The translations under genes were made by a program, and so were the position numbers. The notes under the pieces were generated by a model that saw nothing but the letters and a program-made list of their open reading frames with translations, searched no databases and was not told the DNA's origin. 6,349 nucleotides of DNA, from contig JBGAIO010000117.1 in assembly GCA_044225415.1 (NCBI GenBank), positions 1 through 6,349 on the forward strand, read 5' to 3'. Shown in pieces: positions 1 to 5,766 of the stretch (positions are counted from its first letter, which is position 1; each line of letters starts with the position of its first letter). This stretch comes from JALORV01 sp044225415 (GTDB taxonomy: Bacteria; Pseudomonadota; Gammaproteobacteria; Burkholderiales; Burkholderiaceae_F).

Positions 1-567
1 CAGGGCATTCCGTACCTGGGCATCTGCCTCGGCATGCAGCTCGCGACCATCGAATTCGCGCGCAACGTCGTCGGCCTCGCCGGCGCCAATTCCACCGAAT
101 TCGATCCCGACACGCCGCATCCGGTGGTCGCGCTGATCACCGAGTGGATGGACCACACCGGCCGCATTGAGCGGCGCGACGCGAACTCCGACCTCGGCGG
201 CACGATGCGCCTGGGCACGCAGCGCGTGCCGGTGCAGGCGGGCACGCTGGCCAACCGCATCTACGGCAACGAAGTCGCCGAGCGCCACCGCCACCGCTAT
301 GAAGTGAACAACGTCTATGTGCCGCAGCTCGAGGCGAAGGGCTACCGGGTGTCGGCGCGCACGCCCACCGAGAACCTGCCCGAGATGATGGAACTGCCCG
401 GCCATCCGTTCTTCGTCGGCGTTCAGTTCCACCCCGAGTTCACGTCGACGCCGCGCGGCGGCCATCCGCTGTTCCGTGCCTTCATCGAGGCGGCGCTGGC
501 GCACCACGAGCGGGTCGCCACCGACGTCGCGGACGTGGCGCCCACGCTGACGCGGGCGGCCGCGTGA
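1..567 (+). CDS. pyrG: CTP synthase, C-terminal glutamine amidotransferase domain (5' end missing)
   Basis: CTP synthase makes CTP from UTP, ATP and glutamine in the cytoplasm. Only the class I glutaminase domain is present: 188 residues in frame from base 1, with the synthetase domain lying left of the window. The nucleophile loop GICLGMQ carries the catalytic Cys at bases 25-27. The other two triad residues are the His and Glu of VQFHPEF (His at 430-432, Glu at 436-438). Further family signatures are NSTEFDPD, DLGGTMRLG and ERHRHRYEVNN. The ATG at base 34 lies inside this domain after the catalytic Cys and is not the start. The protein ends in an Ala/Val-rich tail of about 20 residues beyond the conserved domain. 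Its TGA stop (565-567) overlaps the kdsA GTG start. Identification is secure. Confidence 0.97.
   Translation, partial: QGIPYLGICLGMQLATIEFARNVVGLAGANSTEFDPDTPHPVVALITEWMDHTGRIERRDANSDLGGTMRLGTQRVPVQAGTLANRIYGNEVAERHRHRYEVNNVYVPQLEAKGYRVSARTPTENLPEMMELPGHPFFVGVQFHPEFTSTPRGGHPLFRAFIEAALAHHERVATDVADVAPTLTRAAA
564..567 (+). other. GTGA stop/start overlap of pyrG and kdsA
   Basis: The four bases GTGA hold the kdsA GTG start (564-566) and the pyrG TGA stop (565-567). The upstream bases (about 548-563) are G/C-only over most of their length and show no AGGAG-like site. Termination-reinitiation by the pyrG ribosomes is the simplest reading. This is inference from layout. Confidence 0.8.
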
Positions 568-1418
568 AGCTCGCCGGTTTCGACGTCGGGCTGGACCAGC
601 CGTTCTTCCTGATCGCGGGTCCGTGCGTCATCGAGAGCGAGGGCATGGCGCTCGACACGGCGGGCCGGCTGCGCGACCTGACGCGCGAACTCGGCATCCC
701 GTTCATCTACAAATCGAGCTATGACAAGGCCAATCGCTCGTCGGGGCGCAGCTTCCGCGGGCTGGGCATGGACACCGGCCTGAAGATCCTGCAGACGGTG
801 CGCACGCAGATCGGCGTGCCCGTGCTGACCGACGTCCATGCGGAAGACGAGATCCCGACCGTTGCTGCGGTGGTGGATGTCCTGCAGACGCCGGCCTTCC
901 TGTGCCGGCAGACCGACTTCATCCGCGCCTGCGCCATCAGCGGCAAGCCGGTCAACATCAAGAAGGGCCAGTTCCTCGCGCCCGGCGACATAAAGAACGT
1001 CATCGACAAGGCCCGCGACGCCGCGCGCGAGGCGGGACTGAGCGAGGACCGTTTCCTGGCCTGCGAACGCGGTGCGAGCTTCGGCTACAACAACCTCGTG
1101 TCCGACATGCGATCGCTGGCGATCATGCGCGACACCGGCGCGCCGGTGGTGTTCGATGCCACGCACTCGGTGCAACTGCCGGGCGGGCAGGGCACGTCGA
1201 GCGGCGGGCAGCGTGAATTCGTGCCGGTGCTGGCGCGCGCGGCCATCGCGGTGGGCGTGGCCGGCGTCTTCATGGAGACGCATCCCGATCCTGCGAAGGC
1301 GCTGAGCGACGGGCCCAATGCGGTGCCGCTGCCGCGCATGCGCGAGCTGCTCGAAACGCTCGTCGCGCTCGACCGCGTGACCAAGCAGAACGGTTTCCTG
1401 GAAGCGCAGTTCAACTGA
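564..1418 (+). CDS. kdsA: 3-deoxy-8-phosphooctulonate (KDO-8-P) synthase, probably metal-dependent class
   Basis: This cytoplasmic enzyme condenses phosphoenolpyruvate with D-arabinose 5-phosphate to give KDO-8-phosphate, the precursor of the inner-core sugar of lipopolysaccharide. The protein has 284 residues, a normal length. Visible motifs are LIAGPCVIES (residues 16-25), YKSSYDKANRSS (49-60), CERGASFGYNNLV (167-179), DATHSVQLPGGQG (198-210) and METHPDPAKALSDGPN (237-252). Cys21, His201, Glu238 and Asp249 match the four metal ligands of the Aquifex enzyme (Cys11, His185, Glu222, Asp233) with the same 37- and 11-residue spacings between the last three. E. coli KdsA has Asn at the Cys position and needs no metal. 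The start is GTG at 564, because the protein then begins MKLAGFDVGLDQPF just ahead of the first barrel strand. The GTG overlaps the pyrG stop by 4 nt and has no clear Shine-Dalgarno sequence, so translational coupling to pyrG is likely. Confidence 0.97.
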   Translation: MKLAGFDVGLDQPFFLIAGPCVIESEGMALDTAGRLRDLTRELGIPFIYKSSYDKANRSSGRSFRGLGMDTGLKILQTVRTQIGVPVLTDVHAEDEIPTVAAVVDVLQTPAFLCRQTDFIRACAISGKPVNIKKGQFLAPGDIKNVIDKARDAAREAGLSEDRFLACERGASFGYNNLVSDMRSLAIMRDTGAPVVFDATHSVQLPGGQGTSSGGQREFVPVLARAAIAVGVAGVFMETHPDPAKALSDGPNAVPLPRMRELLETLVALDRVTKQNGFLEAQFN

Positions 1419-1446
1419 CCGCCCCACTGGCCCAATCGCCCGCCGC

Positions 1447-1450
1447 GGAG
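1447..1450 (+). promoter_or_regulatory. Ribosome binding site (GGAG) of the DUF1330 gene
   Basis: GGAG lies 6 nt before the ATG at 1457 and supports that start. Confidence 0.6.
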
Positions 1451-1456
1451 CCTCCC

Positions 1457-1759
1457 ATGCCCGACGCCTACCTCGTCGTCGAGATGCAGATCACCGACAT
1501 GGAGCGCTACCGGCAATACATGGCCGCGGCGCCTGCGTCGCTGGCGGCCTACGGCGGCGAGTACGTCGTGCGCGGCGGGCCGCACGAAGTGCTGGAGGGC
1601 GACTGGCAGCCCGCGCGCATGGCCGTGGTGCGCTTTCCGTCGATGGACGCGGCGCGCGCGTGGTATGCGAGCGAGCTCTACCAGACGGCGCGCGACAAGC
1701 GGCTCGGCACCACCGAGTACTTCAACATGGTGCTGGTCGAAGGCATGGCGCGCCCCTGA
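1457..1759 (+). CDS. DUF1330 family small protein
   Basis: This is a 100-residue soluble protein of the DUF1330 family, which has a dimeric alpha/beta ferredoxin-like fold. No biochemical activity is established for this protein. Family features visible are the first strand AYLVVEMQITDMERYRQYM (residues 4-22), the central YGGEYVVRGG (52-61), the strand MAVVRFPSMDAARAWY (with the conserved A-WY), SELYQTARDKRLGTTEY, and a final hydrophobic strand FNMVLVEG. It has no signal peptide or membrane segment. It lies 38 nt after kdsA and 25 nt before eno, both on the same strand, so it is probably co-transcribed with them. In Betaproteobacteria a DUF1330 gene is commonly found between kdsA and eno, which suggests a retained role, but I cannot say what that role is. 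Family call is strong; function is unknown. Confidence 0.9.
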   Translation: MPDAYLVVEMQITDMERYRQYMAAAPASLAAYGGEYVVRGGPHEVLEGDWQPARMAVVRFPSMDAARAWYASELYQTARDKRLGTTEYFNMVLVEGMARP

Positions 1760-1784
1760 TTCCTTTCAATCACAAGTAGAACCC

Positions 1785-3074
1785 ATGTCCTCCATCGTTG
1801 ACATCATCGGCCGCGAAATCATGGATTCGCGCGGCAATCCCACCGTCGAATGCGACGTGCTGCTCGAATCCGGCGTCATGGGCCGCGCCGCGGTGCCGTC
1901 GGGCGCCTCCACCGGCTCGCGCGAGGCCATCGAGCTGCGTGACGGCGATGCCGGCCGCTACGGCGGCAAGGGTGTGCTGCGCGCGGTCGAGCACATCAAC
2001 ACCGAGATCTCTGAGGCCGTGATGGGCCTGGAGGCGAACGAGCAGGCGTTCCTCGATCGCACGCTGATCGAGCTCGACGGCACCGAGAACAAGGCGCGGC
2101 TCGGCGCCAATGCGACGCTGGCCGTGTCGATGGCGGTGGCCAAGGCGGCCGCCGAGGAAGCGGGCCTGCCGCTGTATCGCTACTTCGGCGGCAGCGGCAC
2201 CATGTCGATGCCGGTGCCGATGATGAACGTCGTCAACGGCGGCGCGCACGCCAACAACACGCTCGACCTGCAGGAATTCATGATCGTGCCGGTGGGCGCG
2301 CCGAGCTTTTCCGAGGCGCTGCGCTACGGCGCCGAAGTGTTCCACGCGCTGAAGAAGATCATCGACAAGGGCGGCATGAGCACCGCGGTCGGCGACGAGG
2401 GCGGCTTCGCGCCGAGCGTGGCCAGCCACGAGGCCGCAATCCAGATGATCCTGCAGGCGATCGATGCCGCCGGTTACACCGCCGGTTCACAGATCGCGAT
2501 CGCGCTCGATTGCGCAGCCAGCGAGTTCTACAGGGACGGTGCCTATCGCCTCGACGGCGAAGGACTGGTGCTGTCGCCGGCCGACTGGATCAACGTGCTC
2601 GAGACCTGGTGCGACAAGTATCCGATCGTGTCCATCGAGGACGGCATGGCCGAGAACGACTGGGACGGCTGGGCGCAGCTCACCTCCGCGCTGGGCCGCA
2701 AGGTGCAGCTGGTGGGCGACGATCTGTTCGTCACCAACACGGCCATCCTGCGCGAGGGCATCCGCAAGGGCATCGCCAATTCCATCCTCATCAAGATCAA
2801 CCAGATCGGCACGCTGACCGAGACCTTCGCGGCCATCGAGATGGCCAAGTGCGCGGGCTACACGTCGGTGGTCAGCCACCGCTCCGGCGAGACCGAGGAC
2901 GCGACCATCGCCGACATTGCGGTGGGCACCAACGCGATGCAGATCAAGACGGGTTCGCTGTCCCGCTCGGACCGCATCGCCAAGTACAACCAGTTGCTGC
3001 GCATCGAGGAAGACCTGGGCGACATCGCGAGTTACCCGGGGCGCGGCGCGTACTACAACCTGCGCCAGGGCTGA
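1785..3074 (+). CDS. eno: Enolase (phosphopyruvate hydratase)
   Basis: Enolase interconverts 2-phosphoglycerate and phosphoenolpyruvate in glycolysis, and in many bacteria it is also a component of the RNA degradosome. The protein is 429 residues, close to E. coli's 432. Visible features are the N-terminal DSRGNPTVE (14-22), the flexible loop PSGASTGSREA (38-48), His155 in NGGAHA, Glu164, Glu205 in GDEGG, the Mg ligands Asp242, Glu285 and Asp312, the catalytic Lys337 in the signature LIKINQIGTLTET (335-347), SHRSGET (364-370) and Lys388. The ATG at 1785 is chosen because the protein then begins SSIVDIIGREIMDSRGNPT as in the family. The reading frame stays open 40 codons further upstream, but that part lies inside the DUF1330 gene and has no enolase character. 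The upstream site (AAGTAGA, 1774-1780) is a weak Shine-Dalgarno match, which is unusual for a gene normally expressed at a high level. Confidence 0.98.
   Translation: MSSIVDIIGREIMDSRGNPTVECDVLLESGVMGRAAVPSGASTGSREAIELRDGDAGRYGGKGVLRAVEHINTEISEAVMGLEANEQAFLDRTLIELDGTENKARLGANATLAVSMAVAKAAAEEAGLPLYRYFGGSGTMSMPVPMMNVVNGGAHANNTLDLQEFMIVPVGAPSFSEALRYGAEVFHALKKIIDKGGMSTAVGDEGGFAPSVASHEAAIQMILQAIDAAGYTAGSQIAIALDCAASEFYRDGAYRLDGEGLVLSPADWINVLETWCDKYPIVSIEDGMAENDWDGWAQLTSALGRKVQLVGDDLFVTNTAILREGIRKGIANSILIKINQIGTLTETFAAIEMAKCAGYTSVVSHRSGETEDATIADIAVGTNAMQIKTGSLSRSDRIAKYNQLLRIEEDLGDIASYPGRGAYYNLRQG
3067..3070 (+). promoter_or_regulatory. Ribosome binding site (AGGG) of ftsB inside the end of eno
   Basis: AGGG lies within the last codons of eno, 7 nt before the ftsB ATG at 3078. 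Ribosomes finishing eno would uncover or occupy it. Confidence 0.5.
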
Positions 3075-3077
3075 TCG

Positions 3078-3389
3078 ATGCGGATACTCGGCGTCGTGCT
3101 GGCTGTACTGCTGGTCGCGATCCAGTATCCGCTGTGGTTCGGCAAGGGCGGCTGGCTGCGTGCGCGCGAGCTCGAGCATCAGCTCGCCGCGCAGCGCGAG
3201 GTCAACGCCGCGCTCGTCGTGCGCAACGCGGCCGCGCGGGCCGAAGTGGCCAGCCTGCGGGAAGGACGCGAGGCCATCGAGGAACGCGCGCGCATGCAGC
3301 TCAACATGGTGCGCGACGGCGAGGTGTTCTTCCAGTTCGTCGGCCGGCCCGTCGCCACGCCGCCCGCCGACGCGCCGCCGCCGCGTTAG
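3078..3389 (+). CDS. ftsB: Cell division protein FtsB
   Basis: FtsB is a single-pass inner-membrane protein that forms the FtsQ-FtsL-FtsB complex and helps activate septal peptidoglycan synthesis by FtsWI. The 103-residue length equals that of E. coli FtsB. A short cytoplasmic N-terminus is followed by a membrane segment at about residues 3-20 (ILGVVLAVLLVAIQYPLW), the hallmark WFGKGGW, then a periplasmic coiled coil from about residue 29 to 65 with the conserved N-A-L--RN pattern. After that come the FtsB signature EAIEERARMQLNMVRDGEVFFQ (starting near residue 65) and a Pro/Ala-rich tail. The start is the ATG 3 nt after the eno stop. The eno-ftsB pairing is typical of Betaproteobacteria. The very short gap points to co-transcription and probable translational coupling with eno. 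Confidence 0.96.
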   Translation: MRILGVVLAVLLVAIQYPLWFGKGGWLRARELEHQLAAQREVNAALVVRNAAARAEVASLREGREAIEERARMQLNMVRDGEVFFQFVGRPVATPPADAPPPR

Positions 3390-3395
3390 TCGATC

Positions 3396-3404
3396 GAGGA
3401 AGGG
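3396..3404 (+). promoter_or_regulatory. Strong ribosome binding site (GAGGAAGGG) of the SAF oxidoreductase gene
   Basis: This purine run, an excellent Shine-Dalgarno match, ends 6 nt before the ATG at 3411. It is the best such site in the window and decides the start of the downstream gene. Confidence 0.75.
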
Positions 3405-3410
3405 CATTTC

Positions 3411-4724
3411 ATGAACCTGCACCGGCTGCTGAAGCAGCGCGAGGAGCGCGGCGCGCCGCTGCGCGTGGCGCTGATCGGCGCCGGCAAGTTCGGCAGCATG
3501 TATCTCGCGCAGGCGCGCCACACGCCGGGTGTGCGCATCGTCGCGATCGCCGACCTGTCGCCGCAGCGCGCCCGCGATGCGCTGCGCGCGGTCGCCTGGA
3601 GCGATGCGGCCATCGCGACGCTGCGCTTCTACGACGATGCGCGCCGCATGATCGCGGAGCCGGACGTGGACATCGTCATCGACGCCACCGGGTCGCCCGC
3701 CGCCGGCATTGCGCACGTGCTGGCCTGCTGCGAACACCGCAAGCACATCGTCATGGTCAACGTCGAGGCCGACGCGCTGGCCGGGCCCCTGCTCGCGCAG
3801 CGCGCGCAGGAAGCCGGCATCGTCTATTCGCTGGCCTATGGCGACCAGCCTGCGCTGATCTGCGAGATGGTCGACTGGGCGCGCGCCGCGGGCTTCGAGG
3901 TGATCGCGGCGGGCAAGGGCACCAAGTACCTGCCCGAGTATCACGCCTCGACGCCGGCCACCGTGTGGCGCCACTATGGCCTGACCGAGGAGCAGGCGAA
4001 GGTCGGCGGACTGAACGCGCAGATGTTCAATTCCTTCCTCGATGGCACCAAAAGTGCGATCGAGATGTGCGCGGTGGCCAATGCCACCGGCCTGCACGCG
4101 CCCGATGGCCTGTCGTTTCCGCCGTGTGGGGTCGATGATCTGGCGACCATCCTGCGTCCGGCGACCGACGGCGGGGTGCTGCACCAGCGCGGACAGGTGG
4201 AAGTCATCTCCAGCCTGAACCGCGACGGTTCTCCCGTTGTGCGGGATCTTCGGTGGGGCGTGTACGTGGTCTTCGCCGGCGGCAGCAGCTACGTCGAGCG
4301 CTGCTTCAAGGAGTACGGCCTGGTCACCGATCCGAGCGGGCAGTACACGGCGCTGCACAAACCCTATCACCTGATCGGTCTCGAGCTCGGCATCAGCGTG
4401 GCCAGCGTCGGCCTGCGGGGCGAGCCGACCGGCGCGCCGGTCGGGTTCAACGCCGACGTGGTGGCAACGGCGAAGCGCGACCTGGCCGTCGGCGACCTGC
4501 TCGACGGGGAAGGCGGCGCAACGGTCTATGGCCGCGTGATGCCGGCCGAGGAATCGCTGCGCCTGCACGGACTGCCGCTCGGGCTCGCGCATCGCGTGCG
4601 CGTGCAGCGGCCGGTGGCGGCGGGCCAGTCGCTGAGCTGGAACGACGTGGAGATCGACGCCGCATCGCCGGCGGTCGAGTTCCGCCGTGAAATGGAAAGC
4701 GCGACCGTCGCGACAGGGGAATAG
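3411..4724 (+). CDS. NAD(P)-dependent homoserine dehydrogenase-like oxidoreductase with C-terminal SAF domain
   Basis: This 437-residue soluble protein combines a Rossmann-fold oxidoreductase with an SAF domain. Its substrate is not known to me. The dinucleotide-binding motif GAGKFG is at residues 23-28 (within VALIGAGKFGSM). The second strand ends in Asp48 (IVAIADLS), a position where an acid usually favours NAD over NADP. DATGSPAAG (91-99) matches the next nucleotide-contact loop. The middle part, about 140-345, is the catalytic and dimer region, with AGKGTKYLPEYH (167-178) and HKPYHLIGLELGISVAS (316-332). The SAF (antifreeze/NeuB-like) part covers about 350-416, with AKRDLAVGDLLDGEGGATVYGR near its start and RPVAAGQSLSWNDVEID at its end. 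Similar proteins are often annotated as homoserine dehydrogenase or, because of the SAF domain, as flagellar FlgA. Neither name is justified here: there is no signal peptide, and the C-terminal ACT-type arrangement of homoserine dehydrogenases is absent. It lies 21 nt after ftsB and 6 nt before the hydrolase gene. Confidence 0.88.
   Translation: MNLHRLLKQREERGAPLRVALIGAGKFGSMYLAQARHTPGVRIVAIADLSPQRARDALRAVAWSDAAIATLRFYDDARRMIAEPDVDIVIDATGSPAAGIAHVLACCEHRKHIVMVNVEADALAGPLLAQRAQEAGIVYSLAYGDQPALICEMVDWARAAGFEVIAAGKGTKYLPEYHASTPATVWRHYGLTEEQAKVGGLNAQMFNSFLDGTKSAIEMCAVANATGLHAPDGLSFPPCGVDDLATILRPATDGGVLHQRGQVEVISSLNRDGSPVVRDLRWGVYVVFAGGSSYVERCFKEYGLVTDPSGQYTALHKPYHLIGLELGISVASVGLRGEPTGAPVGFNADVVATAKRDLAVGDLLDGEGGATVYGRVMPAEESLRLHGLPLGLAHRVRVQRPVAAGQSLSWNDVEIDAASPAVEFRREMESATVATGE
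4715..4720 (+). promoter_or_regulatory. Ribosome binding site (AGGGGA) of the cysteine hydrolase gene
   Basis: AGGGGA overlaps the final codons of the preceding gene and lies 10 nt before the ATG at 4731. The match is good but the spacing is slightly long. Confidence 0.55.
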
Positions 4725-4730
4725 CACACC

Positions 4731-5288
4731 ATGCCCTACGCAATGCTCATCATCGACGTGCAGCAGGTGCTGTGCTCGGGCCGGTACGCGGTCTTCGAGG
4801 CCGACCGTGTGATCGACCGGATCAATCAGCTGTCGCGCCGTGCCCGCGCCGCGAAGGTGCCGGTGATCGTGATCCAGCACGAGTCCGACGATGGTGTGCT
4901 GATCCACGGGTCGGACGGATGGCAGCTCGCCCCGGGCCTGGAGGTTGATCCGGACGATATCCGCCTCCGCAAGCGGGCGACTGACTCGTTTCATCAGACC
5001 GAACTGCAGGCGATGCTGCAACGCCTGGGCACGACCGAGCTGATCGTGTGCGGGATGCAAAGCGAGTTCTGCGTGGACACCACGGTCCGCCGGGCGCTGG
5101 CGCTCGGCTACCCGGTGACGCTCGTGGCCGACGGCCACTCCACCATCGCCAATGGCGTGCTGAGCGCAGCGCAGATCAGCGCGCATCACACCGAGACCCT
5201 GTGCAACATCGAGAGCTTTGGCCCGCGGGCCAGGGCCGTCAACGCCGGTGAAGTGTGCCTCGAGGGCCGCGTCGCAGCGGAACGCTGA
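4731..5288 (+). CDS. Isochorismatase-family cysteine hydrolase
   Basis: This 185-residue cytoplasmic enzyme belongs to the isochorismatase-like superfamily, which includes nicotinamidase, N-carbamoylsarcosine amidase and other amidases. The catalytic triad is complete: Asp9 in MLIIDVQQ, Lys81 in LRKRATDSF and Cys114 in MQSEFCVDTT. The Cys nucleophile argues for amide or ureide hydrolysis rather than the isochorismate reaction, where that residue is often changed. Other family features are VPVIVIQHES (43-52), the helix-starting VDTTVRRALALGYPVTLVAD (115-134), and a C-terminal ETLCNIESFGP (155-165) found in a broad group of uncharacterised cysteine hydrolases. The substrate cannot be assigned. 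The gene starts 6 nt after the SAF oxidoreductase stop, so the two are very probably co-transcribed, and the GFA gene follows after 40 nt. Confidence 0.92.
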   Translation: MPYAMLIIDVQQVLCSGRYAVFEADRVIDRINQLSRRARAAKVPVIVIQHESDDGVLIHGSDGWQLAPGLEVDPDDIRLRKRATDSFHQTELQAMLQRLGTTELIVCGMQSEFCVDTTVRRALALGYPVTLVADGHSTIANGVLSAAQISAHHTETLCNIESFGPRARAVNAGEVCLEGRVAAER

Positions 5289-5328
5289 CGCCGGTCCCGC
5301 ACTAATTCTCTCAGCCCGCGTCAAAGCC

Positions 5329-5730
5329 GTGCTCAAGACCTATCGCGGTTCCTGCCACTGCGGCGCCGTCCGCTTCGAGGCCGACCTGGATCTCGCCCAG
5401 CCGACGTATCGCTGCAACTGCTCCATCTGTCGCCGCAACCGCTTCTGGGCCGCGGTCGCCCGCGAAGGCGGCGTGCGGATACTGGCCGGCGAGGATCACC
5501 TGACGCGGTACCTGTTCAACACGCGGAAGAACCAGCACTGCTTCTGCAAGGTCTGCGGCGTGCGTCCGTTCGGGATCGGAACCGAGACGCCCATCGGCAG
5601 GATGTACGGCGTCAATCTCGGATGCCTGGAGGGCGTGTCGGAGCAGGAGCTGTCGGCCATCCCGGTCACGTTCGTCGACGGTCTGCAGGACCGCTGGCAG
5701 AGTGCGCCGGAGTACACGGGACACCTGTAG
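5329..5730 (+). CDS. GFA/CENP-V family zinc protein
   Basis: This 133-residue protein belongs to the family named after glutathione-dependent formaldehyde-activating enzyme (Gfa). Most members have no proven substrate, and the formaldehyde role should not be assumed. The full zinc-ligand set is visible. Cys9 and Cys11 in GSCHCG, with Cys73 and Cys76 in FCKVCG, match the structural site. Cys29, Cys31 and Cys34 in CNCSICRR match the second (catalytic-type) site. YLFNTRKNQHCFC and the following GVRPFGIG are also typical. I place the start at GTG 5329, giving MLKTYRGSCHCGAVRFE, the usual N-terminus of the family. In-frame ATG 5218 and GTG 5248 would add up to 37 residues without family character and overlap the hydrolase gene. 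No clear Shine-Dalgarno sequence precedes 5329. It is the last + strand gene before the convergent hslO. Its TAG stop lies in the loop of a hairpin. Confidence 0.9.
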   Translation: MLKTYRGSCHCGAVRFEADLDLAQPTYRCNCSICRRNRFWAAVAREGGVRILAGEDHLTRYLFNTRKNQHCFCKVCGVRPFGIGTETPIGRMYGVNLGCLEGVSEQELSAIPVTFVDGLQDRWQSAPEYTGHL

Positions 5731-5742
5731 TCGGGTGTCCCG
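5717..5742 (+). terminator. GC-rich hairpin at the end of the GFA gene, possible terminator
   Basis: CGGGACACCTG (5717-5727) pairs with CGGGTGTCCCG (5732-5742) to form an 11-bp stem with one G-T wobble and a 4-nt loop (TAGT). The GFA stop codon TAG (5728-5730) is in the loop. There is no T-tract after it, so it is not a textbook intrinsic terminator. Its place between two convergent genes and its stability still suggest a transcription end or a 3'-end stabiliser, and it could act on either strand. Confidence 0.5.
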
Positions 5743-5762
5743 CCGCGGCCGTGGTCGCGGCG
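5741..5762. terminator. Second GC-rich hairpin in the convergent gap
   Basis: CGCCGCG (5741-5747) pairs with CGCGGCG (5756-5762), and the stem can extend inward through a G-T and a C-G pair to a 4-nt loop. It shares bases 5741-5742 with the preceding hairpin, so the two cannot both form fully. It begins 4 nt beyond the hslO stop when read on the - strand. No T-tract follows on either strand, so its role as a terminator is only inferred. Confidence 0.35.
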
Positions 5763-5766
5763 CTGC

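Noticed and set aside
423..1427. A 334-codon open frame on the - strand opposite kdsA
   Set aside because: Same GC-bias effect; kdsA on the + strand is unmistakable and the antisense product has no domain features.
1760..1784. AT-richer 25-nt spacer before eno as a possible promoter or regulatory site
   Set aside because: Too short for a full promoter, and I see no repeat or hairpin; any eno promoter would have to lie in the DUF1330 gene and I cannot point to one.
1770..2429. A 219-codon - strand frame opposite the start of eno
   Set aside because: Shadow of enolase; His/Arg/Ala-rich with no family resemblance.
2510..4138. A 542-codon + strand frame crossing eno, ftsB and the oxidoreductase gene
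   Set aside because: It is out of frame with three recognised genes, and its translation is low-complexity Arg/Ala/Gly-rich sequence.
3411..4724. Flagellar P-ring chaperone FlgA or homoserine dehydrogenase for the SAF-domain gene
   Set aside because: The SAF match alone does not make FlgA, since there is no signal peptide and a Rossmann domain is present; homoserine dehydrogenase motifs beyond nucleotide binding are not evident.
5284..5308. Possible promoter before the GFA gene (CTGACG and TAATTC)
   Set aside because: The two boxes are only 13 nt apart and the -10 match is poor; the 40-nt gap is more simply an operon spacer.
2487..5336. A 949-codon open frame on the - strand across eno, ftsB, the oxidoreductase and the hydrolase
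   Set aside because: It lies opposite well-identified genes. Its translation is rich in Arg, Ala, His and Asp with no recognisable domain, as expected when GC-rich third positions remove stop codons from the opposite strand.
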